The notes below the pieces were generated by a model. The model made no database searches. It saw only the letters and a list, made by a program, of their open reading frames with translations, and was not told the DNA's origin. A stretch of DNA of 25,017 bases from JBCBKZ01 sp039026975 (GTDB taxonomy: Bacteria > Bacteroidota > Bacteroidia > J057), in assembly GCA_039026975.1 (NCBI GenBank), contig JBCCLI010000046.1:1-25017 (forward strand), in the 5' to 3' direction. Shown piece by piece: positions 1 to 9,900 of the stretch. Both the position numbers and the translations under genes were made by a program. Position 1 is the first letter of the stretch. The number at the start of each line of letters is the position of its first letter.

Positions 1-2538
1 ATCAGCCACTTCATTAAATGCCAATAAGCTGTTGGTAATACTTAAAGTATCGCCCTCAGAAAGGAATATTCCATTATCCCCATTATAACAGATAGTGGAA
101 TTGGAAATAGAAAGCCTTCCACCCTGGCTGAAAATACCCCCCCCATTATCTGGTCTAGGGCTATCTTCACTGAAATCTGCCTCATTATGGAAAAAAGTAC
201 AATTATCGATAGTGGATGAACTGCTATAGTTCGCTATCCCCCCTCCTTCAAAAATTGAATAGTTTGCATTAAATGTACAGTTATCAATGATAGAGAAACT
301 GCCATCTAAGTTTGCTATTCCTCCTCCTCCTAAACTAGAGTTATTTCCTTGGAAAAAACATCGAGTTATGGTTGGAGAGCTTCCTGAGTTATAAATACCT
401 CCTCCAAAATCAATGGCAGAATTGTCATAAAATTCACAATTCTCGATATAAACAGGACTGTTTATATTTTGAAATCCTGCTCCATGCAGCCATGAACGAT
501 TGCTAGTAAAATTACAATTAAAGATTTTTGGAGAACTATCAACATTAGAAATGGCCCCACCTCCGTCTGTACCATAGTTTCTGAAAAATATACAATTCCT
601 GATCTCTGGAGAACTATTAACATTACTAATTCCTCCTCCTGAATCATCGCCAACGTTCCACAAGAATTTACAGTTAATTATTTGAGGGGAGCTATTAAAA
701 TTATATATAGCTCCTCCTTCCCGTTCTGTCCAGTTTCTAAGAAAGACGCAGTCTGAAATGATTGGGGAACTATTAAAATTGGCCATTCCAGACCCTAATA
801 AATCTCCAAAGTTATCTTTGATTATACATAGTTCTATTCTTGGAGAGCTATTTAAATTATAAATTCCCCCACCGGAAAAACTCCTATTATCTACATTAAT
901 TCCTTCATCATTTCGAGAAAAACTTTCTTCTATAATGAAGCCTGATAATAAGCTTGTTGGATCAACTCCCTCTAAATATAAAACTGTATAACTCCCTATG
1001 CTGGTATCCTCTACCCTATAAAGATTTCCACTCAAAATTGTAGGATTTATGTGGAATAAACTAACAGAATCAGTGCCTCTATTTTCCAGTTTTAGTTCAT
1101 CACCTCTAAACCCACCGTATATTTCGACACCATTCACCAATTCAAAACTTCGTTCCAGATCCCACCAATAACAAGGGTTACAGCTTACAGGGTAGTAAGT
1201 TCCGGTAGCTACCCAAATTTGATTCCCACTTTCTGCAACTGTGAGTGCATCCTGGAGATCATTAAAGGCATTTTCCCAACTACTGCCATTATTATTACCA
1301 GTTGCAGATGAATCTACGAAAATGATCCCTGAAGAATATGAGGGAAGGGAATCTAAGATTTCGGTATATGGATATGCTCCTAAATCTACTCCAGGAGTAT
1401 CTCCAGCATTAATTGCAGGGCTGTTTTTGCTTAAGCGTAAGTCAGGAAAAGCTTCGTTTAAGAAAAGAGGATCAGAACTGAAATTCCCCTGGCCTGGAAA
1501 TCCCTGGTGAATTAATGAAAAAGTTACAGAGAACTCATTTTGATCCAATGAAATGGGAGAAAGTAAGAGTTTTTCCCAAAGAATACTGTGTTTCAAAAAA
1601 CCAGTTCCTCTTACCCTTAAAGCACCTCCATTGCCCCTTCTTGCATCATTTTGAAAAAAAGTACAATTATTTATTTCCAAGATATTATTCTTCCCGCCGT
1701 AAATAGCTCCTCCTTGTGTGGAGCTATTAGCATAAAACTCACTATAAGAAATAGTTACTTTTTTCCCGAAGGCTGCTATGGCTCCTCCTTCTTCTGACTC
1801 AGATTGATTAAATCTAAAAATGGCTTCTTCAAAACTGATATCACTATAATCCCCTCTTACTACCACTGCTCCTCCGTCTCCCCTGGAGCGATTATCCCAG
1901 AACTCTACTTGGTAAAAACCAACCTTTCCATTTTCAATATAAACGCCTCCTCCATCTCCATTATTTGCATCATTATTTATGAACCTACACTTGATGATAC
2001 TGTCTGTTTGGGGTAGATCTTCATTAATTTGATTATCAATAAAAAGACCTCCACCATGTCTTTCTTTTCCAGATTCTCCACCATAACCTTCTTGAATAAT
2101 AAATCCATTTATGCAAAAGTTTGTGTATGCTTTAACTACGTGATTCGAGGGCCCAAAATCCCCTAGATCACCAGAGAGAATAGTTGGATGCTTATTTGGA
2201 TCAGAAATTGAGGCAGATTTATTCTTTGAATCAAACCCTCCAATCAGCTTTGTATATGGAGGAATTACAAAGGAGATATCTCTGTTTATGCCTGGGGTCG
2301 GATAATATGTTCCTTCGGCTACATAAATGATTTTTTGTGGTTGTAGGCTCGCTAATGCAAGAGCATCTTGTAGATCAGAGAAAGCATGTAACCAGGAACT
2401 CCCATCATTATTCCCCTTAGCGGAAGCATTGACATAGATTTTGTTCTGGGCGACGGCAAAATGAAAAAGAGAGAAAAGTAGAATGAATATAACAATTGAA
2501 TTACATGGAAAGACTAGGGAGGGATGTAGGGATTTCAC
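1..2538 (-). CDS. Secreted polymorphic beta-helix protein, third paralogue (partial, C-terminus beyond left edge)
   Basis: From a GTG at 2538-2536 the minus strand is open for 846 codons to the window edge, with no stop; the C-terminus lies outside. The start was chosen by homology: the N-terminus (VKSLHPSLVFPC, GTG read as Met) matches that of the paralogue starting at 11513 (MKTLHSYIAFPC), followed by a hydrophobic signal peptide ending near A-V-A-Q and then NKIYVN. Two tandem modules are visible. Each opens with an (I)(I/F)YV/FV...G.SW..AF.DLQDAL signature (residues about 34 and 404) and continues into beta-helix repeats of about 23-25 residues with GGG(I/A)-x-N and N-C-x-F-x-x-N cores (polymorphic outer membrane protein / right-handed beta-helix type). 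Likely a cell-surface or secreted adhesin-like protein; substrate unknown. A T9SS sorting domain is expected off-window by analogy with its paralogues, but is not seen. A conserved upstream block (2578-2616) supports this start. Confidence 0.85.
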   Translation of the reverse strand, partial: MKSLHPSLVFPCNSIVIFILLFSLFHFAVAQNKIYVNASAKGNNDGSSWLHAFSDLQDALALASLQPQKIIYVAEGTYYPTPGINRDISFVIPPYTKLIGGFDSKNKSASISDPNKHPTILSGDLGDFGPSNHVVKAYTNFCINGFIIQEGYGGESGKERHGGGLFIDNQINEDLPQTDSIIKCRFINNDANNGDGGGVYIENGKVGFYQVEFWDNRSRGDGGAVVVRGDYSDISFEEAIFRFNQSESEEGGAIAAFGKKVTISYSEFYANSSTQGGAIYGGKNNILEINNCTFFQNDARRGNGGALRVRGTGFLKHSILWEKLLLSPISLDQNEFSVTFSLIHQGFPGQGNFSSDPLFLNEAFPDLRLSKNSPAINAGDTPGVDLGAYPYTEILDSLPSYSSGIIFVDSSATGNNNGSSWENAFNDLQDALTVAESGNQIWVATGTYYPVSCNPCYWWDLERSFELVNGVEIYGGFRGDELKLENRGTDSVSLFHINPTILSGNLYRVEDTSIGSYTVLYLEGVDPTSLLSGFIIEESFSRNDEGINVDNRSFSGGGIYNLNSSPRIELCIIKDNFGDLLGSGMANFNSSPIISDCVFLRNWTEREGGAIYNFNSSPQIINCKFLWNVGDDSGGGISNVNSSPEIRNCIFFRNYGTDGGGAISNVDSSPKIFNCNFTSNRSWLHGAGFQNINSPVYIENCEFYDNSAIDFGGGIYNSGSSPTITRCFFQGNNSSLGGGGIANLDGSFSIIDNCTFNANYSIFEGGGIANYSSSSTIDNCTFFHNEADFSEDSPRPDNGGGIFSQGGRLSISNSTICYNGDNGIFLSEGDTLSITNSLLAFNEVAD

Positions 2539-2577
2539 GATATAATAATTTTATATAATGAATTTTTAGGTAAAATG

Positions 2578-2616
2578 TAATACTATTCCGATAGGAGTTT
2601 TTAATAACTAGATCGA
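2578..2616 (-). promoter_or_regulatory. Conserved upstream block of beta-helix gene 3 (candidate promoter)
   Basis: Thirty-nine bp that recur at 11553-11591 with 35 of 39 positions identical by my alignment. Both copies end exactly 40 bp before their start codons, while the 40 bp in between are far less similar. On the minus strand the block contains TTATTA, a spacer of about 16 nt, and TAGTATTA, which loosely resembles a Bacteroidota -33/-7 arrangement. Promoter or operator function is inferred from conservation and spacing only. Confidence 0.55.
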
Positions 2617-2644
2617 ATATTTTGTTAGACCCTTAATCAAATCA

Positions 2645-5600
2645 CTACCTTTGAACAAGGATAGGTGTGATTATTTGTTGGTTAACATTCAGTTGAATAG
2701 ATAAAAAGTATACTCCTTCTGTGAGATTTGTGATGTCAATTGGTTCTAGGGTAACAGTTTTTTGATCGATTAAGACTCTTCCGTATAAATCAAGTATTTC
2801 TATGTTAATGTTCTTCTTTTCATGCTTTGGAAGAGATAGAAATAATTTACTCGATGCTGGGTTAGGAAAAACCCTCACAGTAGGATTATCAGAAAATTCA
2901 TCTTGTATGCTAGTTATAAGGGGTAGCGGAAAGGATTCCACTTGATAAACTCTCTTATTAACAGCTTCTTGTAGGAAGACAATTAATTGAAAATCATCAG
3001 GTCTATTATTGGTTATTGAAGAAATGATATTCTCATTTTCTATTGGATTAAAGGTATAAGTTTCACCTACTTTCCAATTGGCAGCACTTTCCCCTGCTGG
3101 ATTGGGAAGGAATTTTTTTACTATATTTTTTACGGTTTTACCTTCTAGAAATGCTTCTTTTTCTACCAGAACAGTTTGAACAGTGAGTTCAGGCTGGAAA
3201 TCTTTTAAAGCGGTGATTTGTAGAGGACGGGGATCATTTGGGAGAAAACTAATATTAAAAAAGGTTTCCTCCAGAGATAAAGAGTCAATATTTGAATAAG
3301 AAACAAGAGAGGGAGGGTCATAGAAAGCCTGCCCATCCAGGATAAGTAAGTTGTTATCTCTTCTTCCGTAGAAATTATTTCTATTTTCTACCTCAGTTGT
3401 AGGATCGAATAGAAGGTAAGTAAATGTTAAAAGCTCATTGTCAAATTGTTCTTCTAACCTAGTAGTCGAAGAACTATATCCTTCAACTTCTTGAAGGAAC
3501 AATTCTGCCAGTACATTTTTCTGATAATCAGATACAGAAAGATTATCTATTGCAAAACCATTGAATTGGCTAATTGGGTTGACGAAGTCAAAGCTTCTAA
3601 AGACCAAACGTAGTCTAATTCCTTGGTCTCTTAATTCATCGGGTAGTCTATGAATAGCTTTTCTCCAACCATTAGATTGACCTGTCCAACCAAACTGATC
3701 CGAGCCTTCTTGATTTCCTGGATTAGCAGTAATAGCAGATGAATTATACCAACTCCTTCCAGTAGTATCAGCCCCAATCTCATTCCATGTCTTTCCTCTA
3801 TCAAGTGAATATTGCATAACTACTCCATCAATCTGATCTTCCATATCAGTCCAGTAATCAAAGGAAATGGTGGGATTTTCTAAGCCGGATAGATCTAAGC
3901 AAGGACTATAGAGCCATGTATGGATATTGGGCTCGTATGGTCCAGATAGATTGGTCATAAAGACTTTTTGCCCATCAGAAGCAGTATTTATCCTAGTATC
4001 AGCAGGCTTTCCCCATTGCCAGAGAGGAGAGGAGAGTTCAGCTTGCCAAATGGGCGTTTCTTCAAAAGAATCATCGTAAGGAAGATCGGTAACTGTTGGT
4101 AATACCCAAATCCTACCATGACTAGCCTGATCCTCTAGGTTATTGCCATTTTGAATCGCTGTACCCTCTCCCGAGCGGAATATGTCATAAAAGCCCGTTT
4201 CAAGAGGGGCTTTAATTTTTATCCCCGAAATGCGGATACTATTAGGAGAAGTTGTGTATGATCTATTGTAAATTAAGGTTATTTGATTATTTGCGACAAA
4301 AGCATTTATTTCTTCTAAACCTTCCCCCAAGAACTGGAATTCAGCTTCTTCAAAATTTAATTCTACTGATTCTGGAAAACCGAGTATGACCGACTGATTA
4401 GAATCAATAGACCACGCTCCTCCTGTACTATCCGAAATAACAATATCGGATAGGGTAATGAACTCCGAGTCTATATCACATATTTGTGTTATATCACTGC
4501 TTGTGTGGGTTTCCTGATATTCAAATGCGCCGATATCAATAGAATCATTCTTAGATCCTATTATCCTCGAATACCCTCTTTGATCAACTAGAATCTCTGT
4601 GGAAGAGACAGGAGGGCCTTTTCCAATGGCAGGGCTACTTGGTAATAAGGCTAGGGTAGAGGTAGGACCTCCCTTATTTGCTAAAATATCTAATAATGGA
4701 TCGATAGTATTAAAACTATTACCCATGATATCTGTACGAGTTGATAAAATTCTACTATTTGTACTGTCACTAATCAAGTTATAACCCTCGGAGCGGATGA
4801 TTCCCTGAGGACTTACGGTGAAATTTTTCTCTTGGGCTATTATACAGTTGAAGAGAGAAATGGAGTCCAGAGCGTAAGTGTAAATACCTCCTCCATCATT
4901 TAAGTAAAAAGTTGAACTATTAATAGATAAATTACTGTTCTCATTGAAGAGTCCACCTCCTGAGTTAGCGGAATTTCGAAAAAAGGTGGATTGTAACAAC
5001 TGAGGAGAACTTCGTAAGTCGCAAATACCGCCTCCATGTTTATCAGCTTCATTTTCGTAAAAAGATGAAAACCTGATCTGTGGAGAACCTTCTAAATTAA
5101 ACATTCCTGCTCCAGAAGAGGCTTTGTTTTTGTAGAATTCGCATCCATTTACTATTGGAATGCTTTTAAAATTGTATATTCCTCCTCCATCAGAAAAGGC
5201 TGAATTCCCTGCAAATAAAGAGTTTGAGATTTGGGGAGAACTCTCATTGTTTCGTATTGCACCTCCATGCCCAGTCCCACCAGGGTTGTTATCACTTTTT
5301 ACTGCCACATTATTGATAAATGAGGAGTTCTTAATTACTGGCACACTTCTTTGGTCATTATAAATGCCACCACCTATATAAGCTGTATCATTTTCGAAAA
5401 GACATTTATCTATTAGTGGAGAACTGTTATGATTACTTATTCCTCCGCCATTTTCTGAAAAGTTACCTTTAAAAATTGTTTGAATGATGTTAGGAGAACT
5501 TCCTCCGGAATTACTAATTCCTCCTCCAAAAGAGCCAGCATAATTATTAGAGAATGTGGATTCCTCAATTCTAGGTGACCCTGATGAGGTGTTCATACCT

Positions 5601-6832
5601 CCTCCAAAGTTAGAAGCATAGTTGTTTGAAAAAATTGAATGAAAAATTTGTGGAGAGCTCCCAGAATTATTAATCCCTGCACCAGAATTAGCGGTATTCT
5701 CGTAAATCTTGCAATTATTTATGGTAGGCTTCCCATTTACATTATACATAGCACCTCCCCAAGAGGCTACATTATCTTGAAAGGTACATTCCTGAAGAAT
5801 AGGGGAACTGCTTGAGTTAAACAAACCTCCTCCAAAATTTGATGCAGTATTTTTGGTAATTGAACAATGGCTAACTTTTGGTGAACTACTAAGAATAAAT
5901 ATCCCCCCCCCATTGTAAGCCTTATTATCAGCAAATATTGATTGACTTATTACGCTAGGATTTTTATCAAGAAAAATTCCTCCTCCATTATCCGCCTCAT
6001 TTTGATAGAGTTTGCAATTGTCTACCTGTATGGAACTCTGGTTATTCCTGATTCCTCCCCCATCTCCTTTCGAGGAATTTTTTAGAAAAGTACAATTCAT
6101 TAATTTAAGTGAACCTGAACTACTATATATCCCGCCCCCTGATTCTATGGCATTATTGTGTGAGAAAATAGAATGGCGAATGTGAATCGTACTTGTGAAG
6201 TTATACATGCCCCCACCCAAAAAATCAGACCTATTGTTCAAAAATAGGCAATGAGCTATCTGAACAAAACTATTTGAATTAAACATTCCTCCACCTCTTC
6301 TATTTTTTTGATTTATTCCATTAAACGGACCATTTGCATTTCCTTGGGTTATGATAAATCCTGATAAGAGAGTGGTAGAATCTGTATGTATGGAAAAAAC
6401 AACATTATAGCTGTTATCAAGAGCATCACTCTTACTCCCTATGTCTCCGCTAAGGATGGTTTGATTATCCAAGAATAAACTTGTAGAGTCAAGCAATCTT
6501 TCTGAAATATCAGTTTCCTTACCGCTGAATCCTCCATACACTTTAACTCCGTTTTCGAGTTCAAAACTTTCTTCTCTATCAGTATCATCACAAATCGAGC
6601 AATTTGATGGATAGTAAACACCCTTGGCTACCCAAATCTGATCACCATACTCAGCTTCGGCTAATGCATCCTGAAGATTAATAAAAGCATCCTCCCAATT
6701 GAAGCCAGTTTGGGCACCTATTGCACTATTATCTACATAGATAACTTCTTGTGCTGAAGTATATAGAGTGACTAAGAAGAACGCTAATAAGATGTTCGTA
6801 ATCTTGTAAACCCTTACAAGGTAGTTATTCAT
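2645..6832 (-). CDS. Secreted polymorphic beta-helix protein with choice-of-anchor-like and T9SS type A C-terminal domains (paralogue 2)
   Basis: Large secreted surface protein of 1395 residues. I place the start at the ATG at 6832 rather than at the in-frame ATG at 6901, because MNNYLVRVYKITNIL begins a conventional signal peptide (basic, then hydrophobic, ending T-S-A-Q) directly before the EVIYVDNS segment shared with both paralogues; the upstream 23 codons have no counterpart. Order: beta-helix repeats with GGG(I/M)-x-N-x-x-SSP cores (about 100-700); a segment ending DSIDIGAFEYQE, typical of the choice-of-anchor Q end of such proteins (about 700-770); an unrecognised beta-rich domain (about 780-910); a jelly-roll-like domain with LYSPCLDLS and FDYW motifs (about 920-1100); another beta-rich stretch; and a C-terminal T9SS type A sorting domain (F-PNP-S-L near 1320, LDLYGRVL, G-VYFL, basic end). 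It should be exported by the Sec and type IX systems and anchored or released. Function beyond a surface stalk is unknown. Confidence 0.88.
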   Translation of the reverse strand: MNNYLVRVYKITNILLAFFLVTLYTSAQEVIYVDNSAIGAQTGFNWEDAFINLQDALAEAEYGDQIWVAKGVYYPSNCSICDDTDREESFELENGVKVYGGFSGKETDISERLLDSTSLFLDNQTILSGDIGSKSDALDNSYNVVFSIHTDSTTLLSGFIITQGNANGPFNGINQKNRRGGGMFNSNSFVQIAHCLFLNNRSDFLGGGMYNFTSTIHIRHSIFSHNNAIESGGGIYSSSGSLKLMNCTFLKNSSKGDGGGIRNNQSSIQVDNCKLYQNEADNGGGIFLDKNPSVISQSIFADNKAYNGGGIFILSSSPKVSHCSITKNTASNFGGGLFNSSSSPILQECTFQDNVASWGGAMYNVNGKPTINNCKIYENTANSGAGINNSGSSPQIFHSIFSNNYASNFGGGMNTSSGSPRIEESTFSNNYAGSFGGGISNSGGSSPNIIQTIFKGNFSENGGGISNHNSSPLIDKCLFENDTAYIGGGIYNDQRSVPVIKNSSFINNVAVKSDNNPGGTGHGGAIRNNESSPQISNSLFAGNSAFSDGGGIYNFKSIPIVNGCEFYKNKASSGAGMFNLEGSPQIRFSSFYENEADKHGGGICDLRSSPQLLQSTFFRNSANSGGGLFNENSNLSINSSTFYLNDGGGIYTYALDSISLFNCIIAQEKNFTVSPQGIIRSEGYNLISDSTNSRILSTRTDIMGNSFNTIDPLLDILANKGGPTSTLALLPSSPAIGKGPPVSSTEILVDQRGYSRIIGSKNDSIDIGAFEYQETHTSSDITQICDIDSEFITLSDIVISDSTGGAWSIDSNQSVILGFPESVELNFEEAEFQFLGEGLEEINAFVANNQITLIYNRSYTTSPNSIRISGIKIKAPLETGFYDIFRSGEGTAIQNGNNLEDQASHGRIWVLPTVTDLPYDDSFEETPIWQAELSSPLWQWGKPADTRINTASDGQKVFMTNLSGPYEPNIHTWLYSPCLDLSGLENPTISFDYWTDMEDQIDGVVMQYSLDRGKTWNEIGADTTGRSWYNSSAITANPGNQEGSDQFGWTGQSNGWRKAIHRLPDELRDQGIRLRLVFRSFDFVNPISQFNGFAIDNLSVSDYQKNVLAELFLQEVEGYSSSTTRLEEQFDNELLTFTYLLFDPTTEVENRNNFYGRRDNNLLILDGQAFYDPPSLVSYSNIDSLSLEETFFNISFLPNDPRPLQITALKDFQPELTVQTVLVEKEAFLEGKTVKNIVKKFLPNPAGESAANWKVGETYTFNPIENENIISSITNNRPDDFQLIVFLQEAVNKRVYQVESFPLPLITSIQDEFSDNPTVRVFPNPASSKLFLSLPKHEKKNINIEILDLYGRVLIDQKTVTLEPIDITNLTEGVYFLSIQLNVNQQIITPILVQR
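3512..4636 (-). repeat. Near-identical paralogous block, copy in beta-helix gene 2
   Basis: This 1125-bp stretch aligns without any gap to 7821-8945 (constant offset 4309); by eye roughly nine of ten bases agree. It codes for the end of the choice-of-anchor segment, an unrecognised beta-domain and the jelly-roll-like domain. Similarity falls away sharply toward the beta-helix and more gradually toward the C-terminus. Confidence 0.85.
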
Positions 6833-6956
6833 GGTACTCATGCTTATGATTGTTGGAATAACTTTTAGCATCAATAAAGAGGGTAGCAAAATATCTCTCA
6901 CCTATTTAGATATCGTACTTATAAGAGTTTTCTTAATATAATGGAGCAATAAATAG

Positions 6957-9900
6957 CTATCTCCCTATCATGAAGCGTCTGAAAATTGTAGATTGAGAAT
7001 CCTTCTTTATTTCCAGCAGATAAACCCCTTCAGGCAAATTCTGAACATCTATGGATAATACATCCCTTAGAGCTATATCTTTCAATACTCTACCCTGTAA
7101 ATCAATTATCCTAATATCTAAATTTTGACCTCTTAAGGGCGAAATTGATATATATAGTTTATCAGAAACTGGATTGGGAAAGATCTGAACTGATGGAAGG
7201 ACTTCAGTTTCATATGCACTAGTTACCAAGGAAAGTGGGAATGACTCTGCCTGATAAATCCTTTTGGAGGTGGCATCTTGTAGGAAGACCACTATTTGGA
7301 AATCGTCTGGGCGGTTATCAGTAAATGAAAGGATATTACTTTCATTTACAGTAGGATTGAATGTATATGTTTCTCCCTCCTGCCAATTAGAGATGCTTTC
7401 ACCCGCTGGATCTGGGAAAAACTTCCTGACCACATTTAGTAAAGTATCATTTCCTATTATTACCCTTTTTTCTACTAAGACAGTTTGAACAGTAATTTCT
7501 TGTGGAATAGGTACTACTGCCATTACTTGTAAAAACAAAGGATCAACAGGGAAATAACTGATGGTAAATAGATGTTCTTCTAAGGATAAAGAATCTATCT
7601 CTGGATAGGAAACCAATGAAGGTGGATCATAGAATGCTTGCCCATCAAGAATTAAGGTATTTTTGTTGCTTCTCCCATAAAAATTATCTCTACTATTTAC
7701 TTCTGTAGAAGGATCAAATAGGGGATAAGTGATAGTAAGTAATTCGTTTTCAAATTGATTGGGTAGTTCGGTAAATGAAGGTGCTAATTCTTTTGGTTCT
7801 TTTACAAATAGCTCTCCGAATACATTTTTTTGATAATCAGATATAGATAAGTTATCTATTGCAAAACCATTGAATTGGCTAATTGGGTTGACGAAATCAA
7901 AACTTCTGAAAACTAGACGTAACCTTACTCCTTGGTCTCTTAATTCATCGGGTAGTCTATGAATAGCTTTTTTCCAACCATTAGATTGACCTGTCCAACC
8001 AAACTGATTTGTGCCCTGTTGCTCGCCAGGATTTGCAGAAATAGAAGAAGAATTATACCAGCTTCTCCCGGTAGAATCAGAACCTAGAGTTCTCCATGAT
8101 TGACCTCTGTCTAGGGAATACTGCATAACAGCACCATCAATCTGGTTTTCCATGTCAGCCCAATAGTCAAATTCTAAAGTAGGATTTTCCAGGGTAGCTA
8201 GATCCAAACAAGGACTATACAGCCAAGTATTACTATTTGGCTCATAAGAACCAGAAAGATTAGTCATAAAGACCTTTTGACCTGAAGCCACAGTATTTAT
8301 CCTAGTATCAGTAGGGTCTCCCCATTGCCAGAGAGGAGAAGAGAGTTCTGCTTGCCAAATAGGAGTATCTTCAAAGGAATCCTCGTAGGGGAAGTTGGTA
8401 ACTGTTGGTAATACCCAAATCCTACCATGGCTAGCCTGATCCTCTAAGTTATTGCCATTTTGAATCGCTGTACCCTCTCCCGAGCGGAATATGTCATAAA
8501 ATCCGGCTTTAAGCGGTGCCTTGATTTTTAGCCCCGAAATGTGGATGCTATTAGGAGAAGTTGTATAAGATCTATTGTAAACTAAGTTTATTTGATTATT
8601 TGTGACAAAAGCATTTACTTCTTCTAAACCTTCCCCCAAGAACTGGAATTCAACTTCTTCAGAATTTAGTTCTACAGCTTCAGGGAAACTGAGAATGACT
8701 GACTGATTAGAATCAATAGACCAAGCTCCTCCTGTACTATCCGAAATAAAAATATCAGATAAGGTAATGAACTCTGAGTCTATATCACATATTTGTGTTA
8801 TATCCCTACTTGTATGGGTTTCCTGATATTCAAATGCACCGATATCAATAGAATCATTTTTAGATCCTATGATCCTCGAATAACCTCTTTGATCGACTAA
8901 AACATCTGCTGACGAAAGAGGGGGTCCTTTTCCAATTGCAGGACTTTCTGGGAGAAGTACTAAAGTAGGGGTGGTCCCCTCATAATTTCTTAATTGACCC
9001 AGTTGTGGGTTAAGTGGATTAATTGATGTTCCTTTTAAATCAGTACTTATCCATTCTATTCCTTTTGTGTCATCAGTACTGATTAGATTGTATCCAGAAG
9101 ATATTATTTGGGGACCATTATTTATTAGGTTACTTTTTGAGTGTTGAGCAATAATACAACTTTGGATTATTGGATCTCCATTACCGTTTAATAGTATACC
9201 AATTCCCTGATTTTTAAAAAGGGTAGAATTGTTTATTTGGAATTGATAATCGCCCTCGATAGATAAAACACCTTTATCTGAAAAATCATTTTCAGAAAAT
9301 GTAGAATTTTGAATGTTTGTTTGACTTACAAAAGAGAATAATGCACTTCCAGACTTAGATTTATTCTTTAAGAAGGTAGATTTATTTATTATTAGTGTAC
9401 TTAGTGAATCGTAAATTGTACCTCCTCTATTGGATGCTCTATTCTCACTGAAAAAACAATCTTTTACAATTGTCGAGTTTGACAGATTAAAGATTGCTCC
9501 TCCATCTTTAGACGCGGAGTTATGCAAGAATATGCTTGAATCTAGATTTGAATTGCTATTTGAGTTATAAATACAGCCACCAGATGCAGCATTGTTTTCA
9601 AAGAACTCGCAATTGTTAAAGGATATTCCTGGACTTTTTTCGTCCAGAACTTTGGTATGAAATACAGCTCCACCAAATGAACTAGCTGAATTACTATTGA
9701 ATTCGCAATTAGTGAATGCAATATCTATATCTTCAAGATAAATTCCCCCACCACCTTTTGATTGGTTGGATATGAAACTACATCCGCTTAGCATAGATTT
9801 TGACTCAACGAGTCTAGTTACTCTTTTTGAGAAAATCGCTCCACCAAATTCCTCGGAGATATTCTCAGAGAATGTACAGTCTTTCAAAATGGATTCGTAA

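Noticed and set aside
6832..6901. Upstream in-frame ATG (6901) as start of the second beta-helix gene
   Set aside because: It adds 23 residues before a normal signal peptide and has no counterpart in the paralogues; the ATG at 6832 gives a conventional Sec signal.
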